A stretch of DNA of 64,000 nt from the NCBI GenBank assembly GCA_037953745.1, contig JBAKBP010003080.1:62001-126000 (forward strand). Reading direction: 5' to 3'. Below are positions 29,247 to 40,896 of this stretch, one piece after another (positions within the stretch are counted from its first letter, which is position 1; each line of letters starts with the position of its first letter). This stretch comes from Lithodes maja (Eukaryota > Arthropoda > Malacostraca > Decapoda > Lithodidae). Made by a program: the position numbers and the translations under genes. Under the pieces are notes generated by a model, which did no database searches, had not been told where the DNA came from, and saw only the letters and a program-made list of their open reading frames with translations.

Positions 29247-30475
29247 GTATGTCATTCTATGTGTAAGCAACTTGTTGAGTTTTTACTCTAGAGTAATAGA
29301 CACAGTGGACAAGAGGGAAGGATGGGTAGACTGTGCCTACCTAGACTTTAAAAAGGCATTTGACAAAGTTCCACACAAGAGATTGCTGTGGAAATTAAAA
29401 CATGAGGGAAAAGTAGGAGACAAACTGCTGAAATGGATGGAGAGCTACCTTAGCGGAAGACAGATGAGAACAACAGTAAGGGGGAAATCGTCAAACTGGA
29501 CTCAAATTACGAGTGGGGTACCACAAGGATCTGTCCTAGCCCCAATCATGTTTCTAATATTTGTAAATGACTTACCTGAGGGACTAACAAGCTACATGAG
29601 CATGTTTGCGGACGATGCTAAACTGCTTAAAACGATCAGAACCCAGGAGGATTGCCTTGAGCTCCAAGCAGACTTGCAAAAGATCCATGAATGGAGTATC
29701 AAATGGAATATGGAGTTCAATGCAGGGAAATGTAAGACTCTAGAAATGGGTAAAAGCAAGTACAGACCTAGAAAAGATTATAAACTAGGAAACGAAGTGA
29801 TTCCCAAAGCAGAAAAAGAAAAAGACTTGGGGATAGAATTTAAGGATAACATGTCTCCAGAAAGCCACGTAAATAAGATAGTGAGAGAATCACTAGCACT
29901 ATTGGCAAATATCAGGATGTCTTTCAATTATCTTAATGAAAATACCATGAAACAAATAATAACGGCAATAATAAGACCCAGGATGGAATATGCATCTGTA
30001 GTGTGGTCCCCTCACATGAAGAAACATATCCACAAAATTGAGAGGGTACAGAGAGCAGCTACGAGGATGATCCCAGGTTTGGAAAATTTGGAGTACCAGG
30101 AGAGGCTCGAGAGATTGAATCTACCTACACTGGAACAGAGAAGGAAACGAGGACAGCAAATTCAGATATACAAATGTGTTAGAGGTATTGACAAAATCGA
30201 CCAAGAAAACTTCATAGAGAGGGATAGAGGTGAGAGAACAAGAGGTCACGGCTACAAACTAAAAGTGCTTAATAGTAAATCTGATCTGAAAAGTAAAAGA
30301 TTTCCTTCCAACTCGATTAGTGGGTGGAATAAATTGCCAGCCGAAGTTGTGTCTGCACCATCAGTGCATAGTTTCAAAGCACGGTATGACAAACATATCT
30401 TAGGAGGCGGGAATTAACGAGCATGCTCACTCCCGCAAATACAACTAGTGTAAGTACAACTAGTGTAAGTACACA
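29247..30475 (+). mobile_element. CR1-like LINE family beta, 5'-truncated
   Basis: It starts mid-RT against the 5' end of LINE alpha copy 2 and ends with two copies of TACAACTAGTGTAAG and a short AC run, into which alpha copy 3 is fused. Confidence 0.85.
29251..30417 (+). pseudogene. LINE beta RT C-terminal two-thirds
   Basis: The open frame contains LDFKKAFDKVPHKRLLWKL, SGVPQGSVLAPIMFL, FADDAK and the C-terminal VQRAATRMIPG and WNKLPAEVV...FKARYDK motifs, ending at TAA 30417. It is about half identical to alpha by eye. The endonuclease and RT start are missing, so this is a dead 5'-truncated copy despite the open frame. Confidence 0.88.
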
Positions 30476-30479
30476 CACA

Positions 30480-31644
30480 GGGAGATCTTGTGTATCTAAT
30501 TTATTAAGCTTTTATAGCAGAGTTGTAGATGTTACACAGGAGAGAGGGGGATGGGTTGACTGTGTTTACCTGGACCTGAAAAAGGCCTTTGACAGGGTGC
30601 CTCACAAAAGGTTATTGTGGAAATTGCAGGTTGTTGGAGGTGTACATGGTAGGATGTTAAAATGGATGGAAAACTTTTTAATAGGAAGAGAAATGAGGAC
30701 CACGATACGAGACGAATATTCACAGTGGAGGAGTGTGACGAGCGGAGTACCACAGGGATCAGTGTTGGGTCCGATAATGTTCCTACTTTATGTAAACGAC
30801 ATGCCAGAAAACTTGAATAGTCATATGAATATGTTTGCGGATGACGCTAAGATCATGAAGAATGTCACCTGTATAGAAAGTTGTCAGGATCTTCAAAAGG
30901 ACCTAGATGAGTTGCACAGATGGAGCCAAACCTGGAAAATGAGTTTCAATGCAGAAAAGTGTCATGTTTTGGAAGTGGGAACAAGTGAGATAAGGCCAAG
31001 CTGGGTGTACAAATTAGGAACTGAAATAATCGGCAAAACACGGCATGAGAAGGACCTTGGAGTGATAATACAAGATGATCTATCCCCGGAGAAGCATATT
31101 AACATGATCATTGGAGGAGCATATGGAATAATAACCAATATGAGAGTGGCATTTAACTATTTGGATGAAGAAATGTTAAGAAAATTGATAATGACTATGA
31201 TAAGACCAAGATTAGAATATGCAGCAGTGATATGGTCACCACATTTGAAAAAACATATAAACAAATTAGAGAAAGTCCAAAGGATAGCAACGAAGATGAT
31301 CCCAAGATTGAAGGAGTTGACATATGAGGAAAGACAAGACACTACAACTGCCTACCTTGAAAGAGAGAAGGGAACGAGGCGACTTAATAACGATGTTCAA
31401 GGGAGTAAAAAGTTTGGAACGAGTAGATAGGGAAGATCTATTCGTGAGGGATAATGGAAGGACAAGAGGGCACGAGTTTAAGCTGAGGAAGGGCAGATGT
31501 CGTAAGGACACAAAGAAATTCAGCTTCCCATATAGGAGTATAGAGACTTGGAACAACTTGGAGGAGGAGGTGGTGAGAGCGAGGAACATTAACATGTTCA
31601 AATCTAGGTTGGATAAAAGTAAATATGGAAATAGGGCAACATAA
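30480..31644 (+). pseudogene. LINE alpha copy 3, 5'-truncated, one frameshift
   Basis: It begins at GRSCVSNLLSF within the RT and continues through FADD to the family C-terminus. A 2-base loss near 31336 (AGACAAGACAC where other copies read AGACTTAAGACAC) shifts the frame. The 3' tail ends at about 31805. Confidence 0.9.
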
Positions 31645-31808
31645 GTTATGATATGTTAGTCCAAAATACTGGGAACTGGGAATATCCATTACGATACTTG
31701 TCTAAGTAGAATGGATTGATTATAAAGTAACTAAGACAGGACAACACGAGCGCTGCTCAATTCCTGTAAACTACAAATAGGTAAATACAAATAGGTAAAT
31801 ACACACAT

Positions 31809-32663
31809 GTAAACGACATGCCAGAAAACTTGAATAGTCATATGAATATGTTTGCGGATGACGCTAAGATCATGAAGAATGTCACCTGTATAGAAAGTTG
31901 TCAGGATCTTCAAAAGGACCTAGATGAGTTGCACAGATGGAGCCAAACCTGGAAAATGAGTTTCAATGCAGAAAAGTGTCATGTTTTGGAAGTGGGAACA
32001 AGTGAGATAAGGCCAAGCTGGGTGTACAAATTAGGAACTGAAATAATCGGCAAAACACGGCATGAGAAGGACCTTGGAGTGATAATACAAGATGATCTAT
32101 CCCCGGAGAAGCATATTAACATGATCATTGGAGGAGCATATGGAATAATAACCAATATGAGAGTGGCATTTAACTATTTGAATGAAGAAATGTTAAGAAA
32201 ATTGATAATGACTATGATAAGACCAAGATTAGAATATGCAGCAGTGATATGGTCACCACATTTGAAAAAACATATAAACAAATTAGAGAAAGTCCAAAGG
32301 ATAGCAACGAAGATGATCCCAAGATTGAAGGAGTTGACATATGAGGAAAGACTTAAGACACTACAACTGCCTACCTTGAAAGAGAGAAGGGAACGAGGCG
32401 ACTTAATAACGATGTTCAAGGGAGTAAAAAGTTTGGAACGAGTAGATAGGGAAGATCTATTCGTGAGGGATAATGGAAGGACAAGAGGGCACGAGTTTAA
32501 GCTGAGGAAGGGCAGATGTCGTAAGGACACAAAGAAATTCAGCTTCCCATATAGGAGTATAGAGACTTGGAACAACTTGGAGGAGGAGGTGGTGAGAGCG
32601 AGGAACATTAACATGTTCAAATCTAGGTTGGATAAAAGTAAATATGGAAATAGGGCAACATAA
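31809..32663 (+). pseudogene. LINE alpha copy 4, 5'-truncated
   Basis: It begins at VNDMPENLNSH, just before FADD, and stays in frame to the family stop. It is fused to the AC-ended tail of copy 3, and its own tail ends near 32818. It differs from copy 3 by few substitutions. Confidence 0.9.
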
Positions 32664-32817
32664 GTTATATGTTAGTCCAAAATACTGGGAACTGGGAATA
32701 TCCATTACGATACTTGTCTAAGTAAAATGGATTGATTATAAAGTAACTAAGACAGGACAACACGAGCGCTGCTCAATTCCTGTAAACTACAAATAGGTAA
32801 ATACAAATAGGTAAATA

Positions 32818-33012
32818 CACAATATGCACATACCATAAGCACACACACACACACACACAATATGCACATACCATAAGCACACACACACACACACACACAC
32901 AATATGCACATACCATAAGCACACGCACACACACACAATATGCACATACCATAAGCACACACACACACACACACAATATGCACATACCATAAGCACACGC
33001 ACACACACACTG
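32818..33012. repeat. Composite satellite: ATATGCACATACCATAAGC plus (AC)n, five units
   Basis: Five blocks alternate the 20-base ATATGCACATACCATAAGC-type core with 6-12 AC units. The same composite follows LINE gamma copies at 36184-36659 and 37222-37437. Confidence 0.9.
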
Positions 33013-36000
33013 GAGAGTGTGGGAGGGAAAACTCAAGAAATGGTATATAAAGCGAAGGGACGAAGTAGGGAGGGAAAAGGAGATGGTGCGGGTGACGGGG
33101 GAGAAGGCAGAGAGAGGGGAGGTGGAGATAGAGAGAGAAACAGTCCAAGTGGAGGCAGAGGGAGGGGAGGTGGAAACGGAGCGAGAAACAGTCCAGGTGG
33201 AGACAAGAGAAGAGGAGACAAGCTAGGAAATAAATTGGGAGGGGTACGTACAAAAAAGAAAGGAACGGGCAGGGACGAGAAAAATAGGGAAAATACTGGA
33301 AACGCTAAGTTCATGTATACAAATATTGATGGGTTAATTTCCAAAAAGATTGAGTTTGACGAATATGTAAAGAGAGAGAGGCCCGGGGTAGTATGTTTGA
33401 CTGAAACTAAGCTTAACCAGGAGGTAGACACGAATATAATTAGTTGTGCAGGATACAGTACATGGAGAAGAGACAGGTTAGGAAAGCTAGGAGGAGGAGT
33501 GTTGATCATGGTAGATAATAAAATTACTGCTAAAGAATTAAAACTTGGTGATAGCATTGCTGAAGTGGTAGCAGTTGAAATTGAGGATAATGATAGGTCA
33601 AAATTGGACATTGTATCAGTTTATTTACCTCCTAAGACTAAATCTTGGAGCAACGATGAATATAATGAATTAATTTTGGAAACCTTGCGTATGTTAGAAA
33701 TTATTTGTAAAAGGAAAAATAGGCTTATTCTTGCAGGGGACTTTAATTGCGGGGAGGTGGATTGGGGATGTTTGGATGCGGGTTCAAATGAAAATACTTG
33801 GGGTAGCAAATTTCTTGAACTAACAATGGGGTATCTATTAACACAACACGTTATGGAAAATACAAGATTTAGAGGAGGTGATGAACCATCAAGACTCTAC
33901 TTATTATTCACCAAAGACCCCCAAGAAATAAAGAACCTAACATATTTGAGTCCCATGGGAAAAAGCGATCATGCTGTGATTGAATTTGAATTGACAGTGG
34001 AATTTCTGGAAGGCAGAGAGGAGGAACATAGGGAATATAGACTAAATTATAGTAAGGCGGATTATGAATCATTACGAGGATACTTTGCAAATATAGATTG
34101 GTCATTTATTGAGCAAGAACAGAATATTCAGGTAAAATACACCATGTTACTAGACATTTACAGGGAGGGGGTACATAAATATGTACCAACATTTAAGGAT
34201 AGAAAGCTGGTTAAGGAGAAAGAGTGGTTTAACATGCGATGTCACATTGCCCAGAACAAAAAGGACTCTGCATGGAATAAAGTGAGAAGGAGACACACTG
34301 AGGAAAAATGGAATGAGTATAAGAATGCTAGAAACAACTATGTCAAGACTATAAGAGAGGAGAAAAAGAACTTTGAAAAAGATATAGTAAACAAATGTAA
34401 TAAAGAACCCAAACTGTTCTATAGTTATATCAACGGCAAAACAAAAATAAAGGACAAAATAACAAAGCTTAGGGTAGAGGGTCAATTATATGAAGAGACA
34501 GTGGGTATGTGTGAAATTATGAATGATACATTAACATCCGTGTTTGTGGAGGAGGATGACTATGTAGAACCTGTGGTGGAATTGAACGAGATACAGGGAC
34601 TAGAGTCGATAGAAGTCAACAAGGATGAACTAAAATCATTGTTGGAAGAATTGGACGTGAGAAAATCTATGGGCCCAGATAACATTGCTGGATGGGTATT
34701 GAGAGAATGTTCTGAACAACTAGTGAGACCTATTTTTAATATTGTTCAACACTCATTAAACAAGGGGGAACTTCCCTTAGAATGGAAACAAGCAAATATA
34801 ACTCCAATATATAAAAGTGGAAATAAAGAAGACCCGCTAAATTATCGACCGGTATCCTTAACGAGTGTTATATGCAAGCTTTGTGAAAAGATTATTAGAA
34901 AAAGATGGGTGGGTATGTTGGAGGAGAGGGAAATAATTTCAAGCAAGCAGTTCGGGTTCAGAAAAGGTCATTCGTGTACCACAAATTTGTTGAGTTACTA
35001 TGATAGGGTAATTGACATTGTACAAGGGAGGGAGGGGTGGGTGGATTGTATTTACTTAGATTTCAAGAAGGCATTTGATAAGGTGCCTCATAAGAGATTG
35101 TTGTGGAAGCTCAGGACTGTGGGGCGGGTTGAGGGAGTATTATTAAAGTGGATGGAAAACTATTTAATTGGGAGGGAAATGCGAACTGTAATAAAAGGAA
35201 AGTTCTCCTCGTGGAAAAGGGTAAAAAGCGGAGTGCCTCAAAGATCGGTGTTGGCCCCAATCATGTTTTTGGTTTTCATCAACGACCTTCAAATGGGAAT
35301 AGGCTCATATATATCTATGTTTGCTGATGATGCAAAATTAATGAAGCATATTACAAGTAGGAGTAGTTGTGAAGAATTACAGAGAGACCTAGATAAGTTA
35401 TATGAGTGGAGTCAAACTTGGAAAATGGAATTCAACACGAGTAAGTGTCAGGTTCTTGAGATGGGAAAAAGTAAATATAGACCTTCTTGGGGATATAAAA
35501 TAGGAGATGAAATAATTAGTAAAGCTGTGAAAGCAAAAGACCTAGGGGTAGTTGTGGCAGACAGCTTGTCACCTGAACAGCATATAAATAAAATAACTGG
35601 TGAAACCTATGCAGTGTTGACTAACATGAGAATAGCTCTGAATTATTTAGATGAAGAGATGTTAGCAAAAATAATAGGGACAATAATACGACCAAGACTG
35701 GAGTATGCAGCAGTGGTGTGGTCTCCACACCTTATAAAACATAATAAAAAACTGGAAAGAGTTCAGAGAGTTGCCACTAAGATGATAGCTAGCCTTAGAG
35801 ACCTGCCTTATGAGGAAAGATTGGAGAGGCTAAAGCTGCCAACGCTGAGGGAGAGGAGAGAGAGAGGTGACATGATCATGATGTTTAAGTGTGTGAAAGG
35901 TTTTGAGAAGATCGACAAGGGAGATTTTGTGGTGAGGGACGAGGGAAGAACCAGGGGTCATGATTGTAAGTTGAGGAAAGTTATATGTAAGTCTGATGTA

Positions 36001-36184
36001 AGAAAGTTCAGCTTCCCGTATAGAAGCATTGAGTGTTGGAATAAGTTGGATGGGGAGGTGGTGGGAGCAAGAAATATCCAAACTTTTAAAGCAAAATTGG
36101 ATAAATGTAGAGAGAGAGACAGGACAACACGAGCTTAGGCTCAAATCCTGTATACTACAATTAGGTGAGTACAATTAGGTGAGT
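33013..36184 (+). mobile_element. CR1-like LINE family gamma, copy 1, near full-length
   Basis: It starts directly in the composite AC satellite and ends with two copies of TACAATTAGGTGAG and AC repeats. A second, truncated copy lies at 36660-37222. Confidence 0.88.
33019..36138 (+). CDS. LINE gamma endonuclease-reverse transcriptase (1039 aa), open but probably inactive
   Basis: The N-terminus is a Gly/Arg/Glu-rich linker. The endonuclease has catalytic E129 in CLTETKL, GDFNCGEV and GKSDHAVIE. RT has NYRPVSLTSVICKLCEKII, LDFKKAFDKVPH and FADD at 768-771. Two conserved motifs deviate: SRLYLLFT (Y294, where the alpha family has SRLDLVFT) and SGVPQRSVL (R742, where nearly all relatives have G). 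Each could abolish activity. Overall organisation equals the alpha protein. No ORF1 is seen. Confidence 0.88.
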   Translation: MGGKTQEMVYKAKGRSREGKGDGAGDGGEGRERGGGDRERNSPSGGRGRGGGNGARNSPGGDKRRGDKLGNKLGGVRTKKKGTGRDEKNRENTGNAKFMYTNIDGLISKKIEFDEYVKRERPGVVCLTETKLNQEVDTNIISCAGYSTWRRDRLGKLGGGVLIMVDNKITAKELKLGDSIAEVVAVEIEDNDRSKLDIVSVYLPPKTKSWSNDEYNELILETLRMLEIICKRKNRLILAGDFNCGEVDWGCLDAGSNENTWGSKFLELTMGYLLTQHVMENTRFRGGDEPSRLYLLFTKDPQEIKNLTYLSPMGKSDHAVIEFELTVEFLEGREEEHREYRLNYSKADYESLRGYFANIDWSFIEQEQNIQVKYTMLLDIYREGVHKYVPTFKDRKLVKEKEWFNMRCHIAQNKKDSAWNKVRRRHTEEKWNEYKNARNNYVKTIREEKKNFEKDIVNKCNKEPKLFYSYINGKTKIKDKITKLRVEGQLYEETVGMCEIMNDTLTSVFVEEDDYVEPVVELNEIQGLESIEVNKDELKSLLEELDVRKSMGPDNIAGWVLRECSEQLVRPIFNIVQHSLNKGELPLEWKQANITPIYKSGNKEDPLNYRPVSLTSVICKLCEKIIRKRWVGMLEEREIISSKQFGFRKGHSCTTNLLSYYDRVIDIVQGREGWVDCIYLDFKKAFDKVPHKRLLWKLRTVGRVEGVLLKWMENYLIGREMRTVIKGKFSSWKRVKSGVPQRSVLAPIMFLVFINDLQMGIGSYISMFADDAKLMKHITSRSSCEELQRDLDKLYEWSQTWKMEFNTSKCQVLEMGKSKYRPSWGYKIGDEIISKAVKAKDLGVVVADSLSPEQHINKITGETYAVLTNMRIALNYLDEEMLAKIIGTIIRPRLEYAAVVWSPHLIKHNKKLERVQRVATKMIASLRDLPYEERLERLKLPTLRERRERGDMIMMFKCVKGFEKIDKGDFVVRDEGRTRGHDCKLRKVICKSDVRKFSFPYRSIECWNKLDGEVVGARNIQTFKAKLDKCRERDRTTRA

Positions 36185-36504
36185 ACACACACACACACAC
36201 ACAAACTAGTATAAGTTGTGTGTAAGTACAACTAGTGTAAGTACACACTATGCACATACCATAAGCACACACACACACACACACACAATATGCACATACC
36301 ATAAGCACACACACACACACACAATATGCACATACCATAAGCACACGCACACGCACACACACACACACTAGTATAAGTTGTGTGTAAGTACAACTAGTGT
36401 AAGTACACACTATGCACATACCATAAGCGCGCACACACACACACACAATATGCACATACCATAAGCACACACACACACACACACAATATGCACATACCAT
36501 AAGC

Positions 36505-36548
<44 letters not shown>

Positions 36549-36659
36549 CTAGTTGTGTGTGTGTGTAAGTACAACTAGTGTAAGTACACACTATGCACAT
36601 ACCATAAGCGCACACACACACAATATGCACATACCATAAGCACACACACACACACACAG
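36184..36659. repeat. Composite AC satellite with ACTAGTGTAAGTAC blocks
   Basis: This is a mixture of (AC)n, ATATGCACATACCATAAGC cores and beta-type tails (AACTAGTATAAGTTGTGTGT, ACAACTAGTGTAAGTAC) repeated at higher order with a ~180-bp period. Open frames here only encode Cys-Val repeats. Confidence 0.88.
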
Positions 36660-37190
36660 TTGTGTATGTTGACTAACATGAGAATAGCTCTGAATTATTT
36701 AGATGAAGAGATGTTAGCAAAAATAATAGGGACAATAATACGACCAAGACTGGAGTATGCAGCAGTGGTGTGGTCTCCACACCTTATAAAACATAATAAA
36801 AAACTGGAAAGAGTTCAGAGAGTTGCCACTAAGATGATAGCTAGCCTTAGAGACCTGCCTTATGAGGAGAGATTGGAGAGGCTAAAGCTGCCAACGCTGA
36901 GGGAGAGGAGAGAGAGAGGTGACATGATCATGATGTTTAAGTGTGTGAAAGGTTTTGAGAAGATCGACAAGGGAGATTTTGTGGTGAGGAACGAGGGAAG
37001 AACCAGGGGTCATGATTGTAAGTTGAGGAAAGTTATATGTAAGTCTGATGTAAGAAAGTTCAGCTTCCCGTATAGAAGCATTGAGTGTTGGAATAAGTTG
37101 GATGGGGAGGTGGTGGGAGCAAGAAATATCCAAACTTTTAAAGCAAAATTGGATAAATGTAGAGAGAGAGACAGGACAACACGAGCTTAG
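36660..37190 (+). pseudogene. LINE gamma copy 2, 5'-truncated
   Basis: It starts at MLTNMRIALNYL and runs in frame to the family stop. It is nearly identical to 35615-36138; one difference is VVRNEG for VVRDEG. Confidence 0.9.
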
Positions 37191-37221
37191 GCTCAAATCC
37201 TGTATACTACAATTAGGTGAG

Positions 37222-37437
37222 TACAATATGCACATACCATAAGCACACACGCACGCACACACACACACACAACTAGTATAAGTTGTGTGTAAGTACAACT
37301 AGTGTAAGTACACACTATGCACATACCATAAGCGCACACACACACACACACTAGTGTAAGTACACTATGCACATACCATAAGCACACACAAACACAAGCA
37401 ACTATACTGTAGTGCTGATACACACACACACACACAA
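37222..37437. repeat. Composite AC satellite after LINE gamma copy 2
   Basis: It has the same building blocks as 32818-33012 and 36184-36659, decaying toward the right. Confidence 0.85.
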
Positions 37438-37495
37438 TACTGTATAAGTAAGAGCTACATTTTGCTATAGCTTCATGTATCAAAAAGCTGGAAAA

Positions 37496-37725
37496 TTGAC
37501 CACTTGCGAGTTTCAGGCTATAAGGAAGATGGAGCCGTAAACATCGATATTAATACGAAATACAATAACAATGTAGGTTTCTGATGGATAAAAGTGTTAA
37601 ATTGAGTTTCATGTATAAATAAATGCATCACAACCGTATTTTAGCTGGTAATTCTGCTAAATATCGATGCCAACAGTTCCAACTTCCTTATAGACCAAAA
37701 CTCGCAAGTGGGCAATTAGAGGATG
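37496..37725. mobile_element. Palindromic-end MITE, family TTGACCACTTGCGAG, copy 1
   Basis: Inverted ends begin TTGACCACTTGCGAGTTTCA and extend about 45 bp including CTATAAGGAAG. The second copy is at 57081-57301. No coding content. Target duplication unclear. Confidence 0.8.
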
Positions 37726-37758
37726 AGACAGAACTTTTGGCCCTCATTGTATACGGTA

Positions 37759-38180
37759 CAATCGCGCTAATAAGTGATGTCTCGGCAACAAGTATGTTTT
37801 GATCAATAATTGGTATAGGCAATATCTAAGCTTCATTTCTTCATAACGAGTGAAACATACAAACATGTTCCTACACTTACCCACCCTATTCAACATCTGA
37901 CAGACATTAATACAAGACAGAGCAAGCCAAACTTAACCCACACAGTACCAGTGACGTCTTTTTTATCGTGTTCTGGCAGTTATTAGACGGTGTTATTCAG
38001 CTTGGGAAGGACCTCTAGTAATAATAAGGCTTCAAACTATCTCAACCAACCCTTTTAACTACCACAGATCCTTCCTAAGCGGCATAATATCGTCTAAATA
38101 TAGCTAGAATATAATATAACACACGTCACTGGTACTCAAAGGGTTAATGACAGCTGGGACATGACTTATTAGCGTCACCG
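37759..38180. mobile_element. TA-flanked MITE, family CAGTCGCGCTAATAAGT, copy 1 (split)
   Basis: Ends CAATCGCGCTAATAAGTGAT and the complement ending GCGTCACCG are flanked by TA. A TTAA element (37933-38147) is inserted near the right end. Copies 2 and 3 at 42659-42882 and 51576-51719 show the unsplit form. The TA duplication suggests Tc1/mariner/pogo origin. Confidence 0.85.
37933..38147. mobile_element. TTAA MITE, family CCCnnnnnGTACCnGnGACGTC, copy 1
   Basis: TTAA lies at both ends. Inverted termini CCCACACAGTACCAGTGACG and complement. It is about 210 bp and piggyBac-like by target site. It is nested in the TA-flanked MITE. Confidence 0.85.
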
Positions 38181-38182
38181 TA

Positions 38183-39174
38183 CATTTGAGGAAAGAACAA
38201 TGACGTGATAAAAAGTATCCCGTTATATGTGGTATCCTGGGGAAGGAAACCAATACTGCACTTGTCCCATAGGTTCATCTATATAGCCTATACTCAAATA
38301 TACTCAAATATACTACAAATATCATCTCAGTCTCTACATTAACCGAACCCACCTTAAAGATCACAATATAACATCCTGAAATGCTCATCACCAAGGGAAT
38401 ATGAAGGAAGCTACACTGTACAGACAAATGTTTGATATCTTTTTACAGAAAGGATACCATGCTTTCTTTTCTTAAGGTTCTTCCAAAATCCAAAGTTGAT
38501 GAAAATCCTGTGGTTATAGCAATACAGGTAATAACATCTATAATCCTGGTCTGATTGAAAGGTTAAGAAGATACCTGGTGAGGAATATTAACATAATTAA
38601 CCCTTTCAGATCACCACAGCACCTTGCTTTTCTTTTTACCATTTTCCTTTCTTTTTTTAATAAATTAGTTTAACCAGACCACTGATTTCACCAAAAGAAC
38701 TCTCAAAGGATTAGAACAAGATGGACAACTAATCAAGACGAGATAGATAGGGAAGGGCAGGAAGTAAACAAATCTAGGAAGTTGAAGACACGCAGACATT
38801 TCCTGCCATGTCACCGGTTCAGCCAAACCACATGAGCTCCACAGCAGAACACTTATAGGGCAGGACCGAAGGATGAGGCAAGAACTGCTACACTGCAGCA
38901 CCAATGAAGAAATTATCAAGGGTGAAGAATGAGAGATCAGGTCTAAGGAAGAAAAAAATCACAGCGAAATGCAAAATATATGCACTACTGTACTGAGGGG
39001 AATCAAGTTAGCTCGGCCGCACCAACGACCAAAGAGACAAATCAGTTCAGGATCCATCAACCAAGCCAGGCCAACTAAGAGGGCCTGACAGGATCGTCAG
39101 AGGTCAACCGGATGAGACAGAATAATTCATATTTATTCACCAACCAACTTTACTTATAAACTCAATTAATGAAA
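38183..39174. other. Non-coding DNA, no clear feature
   Basis: AT-rich. A segment at 38668-38710 (TTAACCAGACCACTGA...AACTCTCA) recurs at 52868-52905, and a related one lies at 38818-38860, marking a degraded repeat of unknown class. No supported ORF. Confidence 0.5.
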
Positions 39175-39265
39175 TCAACAAATACATGTGGCACTCCAAG
39201 GACTCGAACCTAGGATACTCACACGGACATTCCGCGCATTTATGCATTACACTATTAAGACAGAA
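39175..39265 (-). mobile_element. tRNA-derived SINE head, minus strand
   Basis: On the minus strand GTCTTAATAGTGTAATGCAT gives an A-box-like start and GGTTCGAGTCC a perfect B box, followed by a TTTCATTAAT tail as in the copy at 51355. Confidence 0.7.
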
Positions 39266-39960
39266 CAGAAGGTGAAAAAACATAGAAAGAGGAAATAAAA
39301 ACTAAGCAAACTTAGTTAGGCCGACGACGAAAGCACGAGGGGAGAATGTGATAACCCTGCCCCATCAAGCCCCAGTCGCCGGCCCCGAAGCCCCCCCTAC
39401 TGCGACAAAGAGCGTAGCACTAGGGGGGATTTATTCTTACCAACATCAGACCAATTGTATTTACCTTAGAAAATACTTCTAGCCATAAAAGGGGTAAAAT
39501 GTATTTCTCTTATCATTTTTGACTCCCACATACCATTTCCAAACTTGATAAAATTGACTAAGAACAGCCGACCTAGCATAAAATAATGCATCATGGTATT
39601 CAGAAAGGGTTCAATAGATCAATAACTCTCACACAGTTTACACTCAAGACTAAGGTATGGCAACTATACAAATACAACAATAGTTTTTATCTTAAAGCTA
39701 CAGTAAGTGTTGGCTGATACTTCAGCTTCCAATACTTTGAAAGATTCAGTAGTCAAGCACCTGGCAAAGGACATTTGATCAAAATGAGCTAAAACGCCTA
39801 ATAATATATACAGTAAACTGTACTCAGTACAGGTACTTAACTTTCAGATATTTTAGTTAGTGACAGAATAATCCATGTCTTTCATATTATTTGCATACCA
39901 TTTTTATATGTATCTAAAATTTGTAGATGTGCTTGCACATCAAATGCTATATGGCATTCA
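39266..39960. other. Non-coding DNA, no clear feature
   Basis: A GC-rich patch at 39320-39430 (CCCAGTCGCCGGCCCCGAAG) has no recognisable gene. The rest is AT-rich with TACAGTA-type motifs. Confidence 0.5.
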
Positions 39961-40353
39961 TTAAAGGTGAATTACACAAAGATGAAAAAAAAGTGAGATA
40001 AGTTATTCACCAGAACGTTAAATGCTCTAGTAATACTGTACTGTATGTACACCATTATTGGGAATATCCTTAAATTTGCCCCTAACATATAAAATAAATT
40101 GGGTCAAGTTAAAGGTAAATTTCTGTTGCCTGACAACTATCGGAATCTATGACGTCATCACAATACTGGAAGGCGCGAAATTTGCAAGACAGTCAACTAC
40201 CAGACGCCGCCAGATATACAATTGTTGAATATTTGTTTTCTTTACTGACGTAAATTTACTTTATTATACACAAACCTGAGCATCCTTAATATGTTTTGAT
40301 GCATACACAATATACATCATACTAGACATGCAGCTTATGTAATTCACCTTTAA
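39961..40353. mobile_element. TTAA-flanked MITE, family AAGGTGAATTACA
   Basis: It starts TTAAAGGTGAATTACA and ends TGTAATTCACCTTTAA. The interior is non-coding. Confidence 0.72.
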
Positions 40354-40682
40354 ACTGTGATATTTGATAACCCAGCACACCATCACTCCAGAACAATGTG
40401 GTTTAAAGATATTATTGTACACTGCTATACAATGTGACATGACTATCTGTAGGCTACATTTACATTAACAACAAAACCAATGCAGGAGTTAAAAGACTAG
40501 GCCTAATGATTTAGGCAAGTTTCATGCAACATAAAATAGAAGACAAGCCCACCAACAATGGGGTCTCAAACTAAATTACCGCAAACTTTGCTCTTCAGTA
40601 ATTGTGATGATCAAACACATTGAATTGTTTAGTAAGAGAAAAGCATGTGTCAATAATAAAATAAATACATTGTTATTTGAAC

Positions 40683-40872
40683 CAGATTAACTTGCTCATG
40701 TGAGTGATGTACACCCTATGTGGTGGATTGTGTTCTTTTATTTCAAATTTTATTTTATTAAGCGGTATTTCCACATAGCGATTTTGATTACTGTAGTTCC
40801 TTTGCGTTTATCTTGTGTCCCAGTTTTGGTTTGTTTATTTTGCAAGTTTTACATTATAATTAACTGTAAACA
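40683..40872. repeat. Dispersed repeat R1, copy 1
   Basis: About 180 bp shared with 48795-48975, including GTACACCCTATGTGGTGGAT and TTTTGGTTTGTTTA. Class unknown. Confidence 0.75.
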
Positions 40873-40896
40873 ATCAATAATGTTAATATTATCATC

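Noticed and set aside
32818..33012. CRISPR-like array of regularly spaced repeats
   Set aside because: The spacers are AC microsatellite and the genome is eukaryotic; this is a composite satellite.
32747..33253. Cys-Val-rich and Ala-Tyr-Gly-Met repeat ORFs near AC repeats (also 36141-36657, 37193-37483)
   Set aside because: They are simple translations of (AC)n and the ATATGCACATACCATAAGC core.
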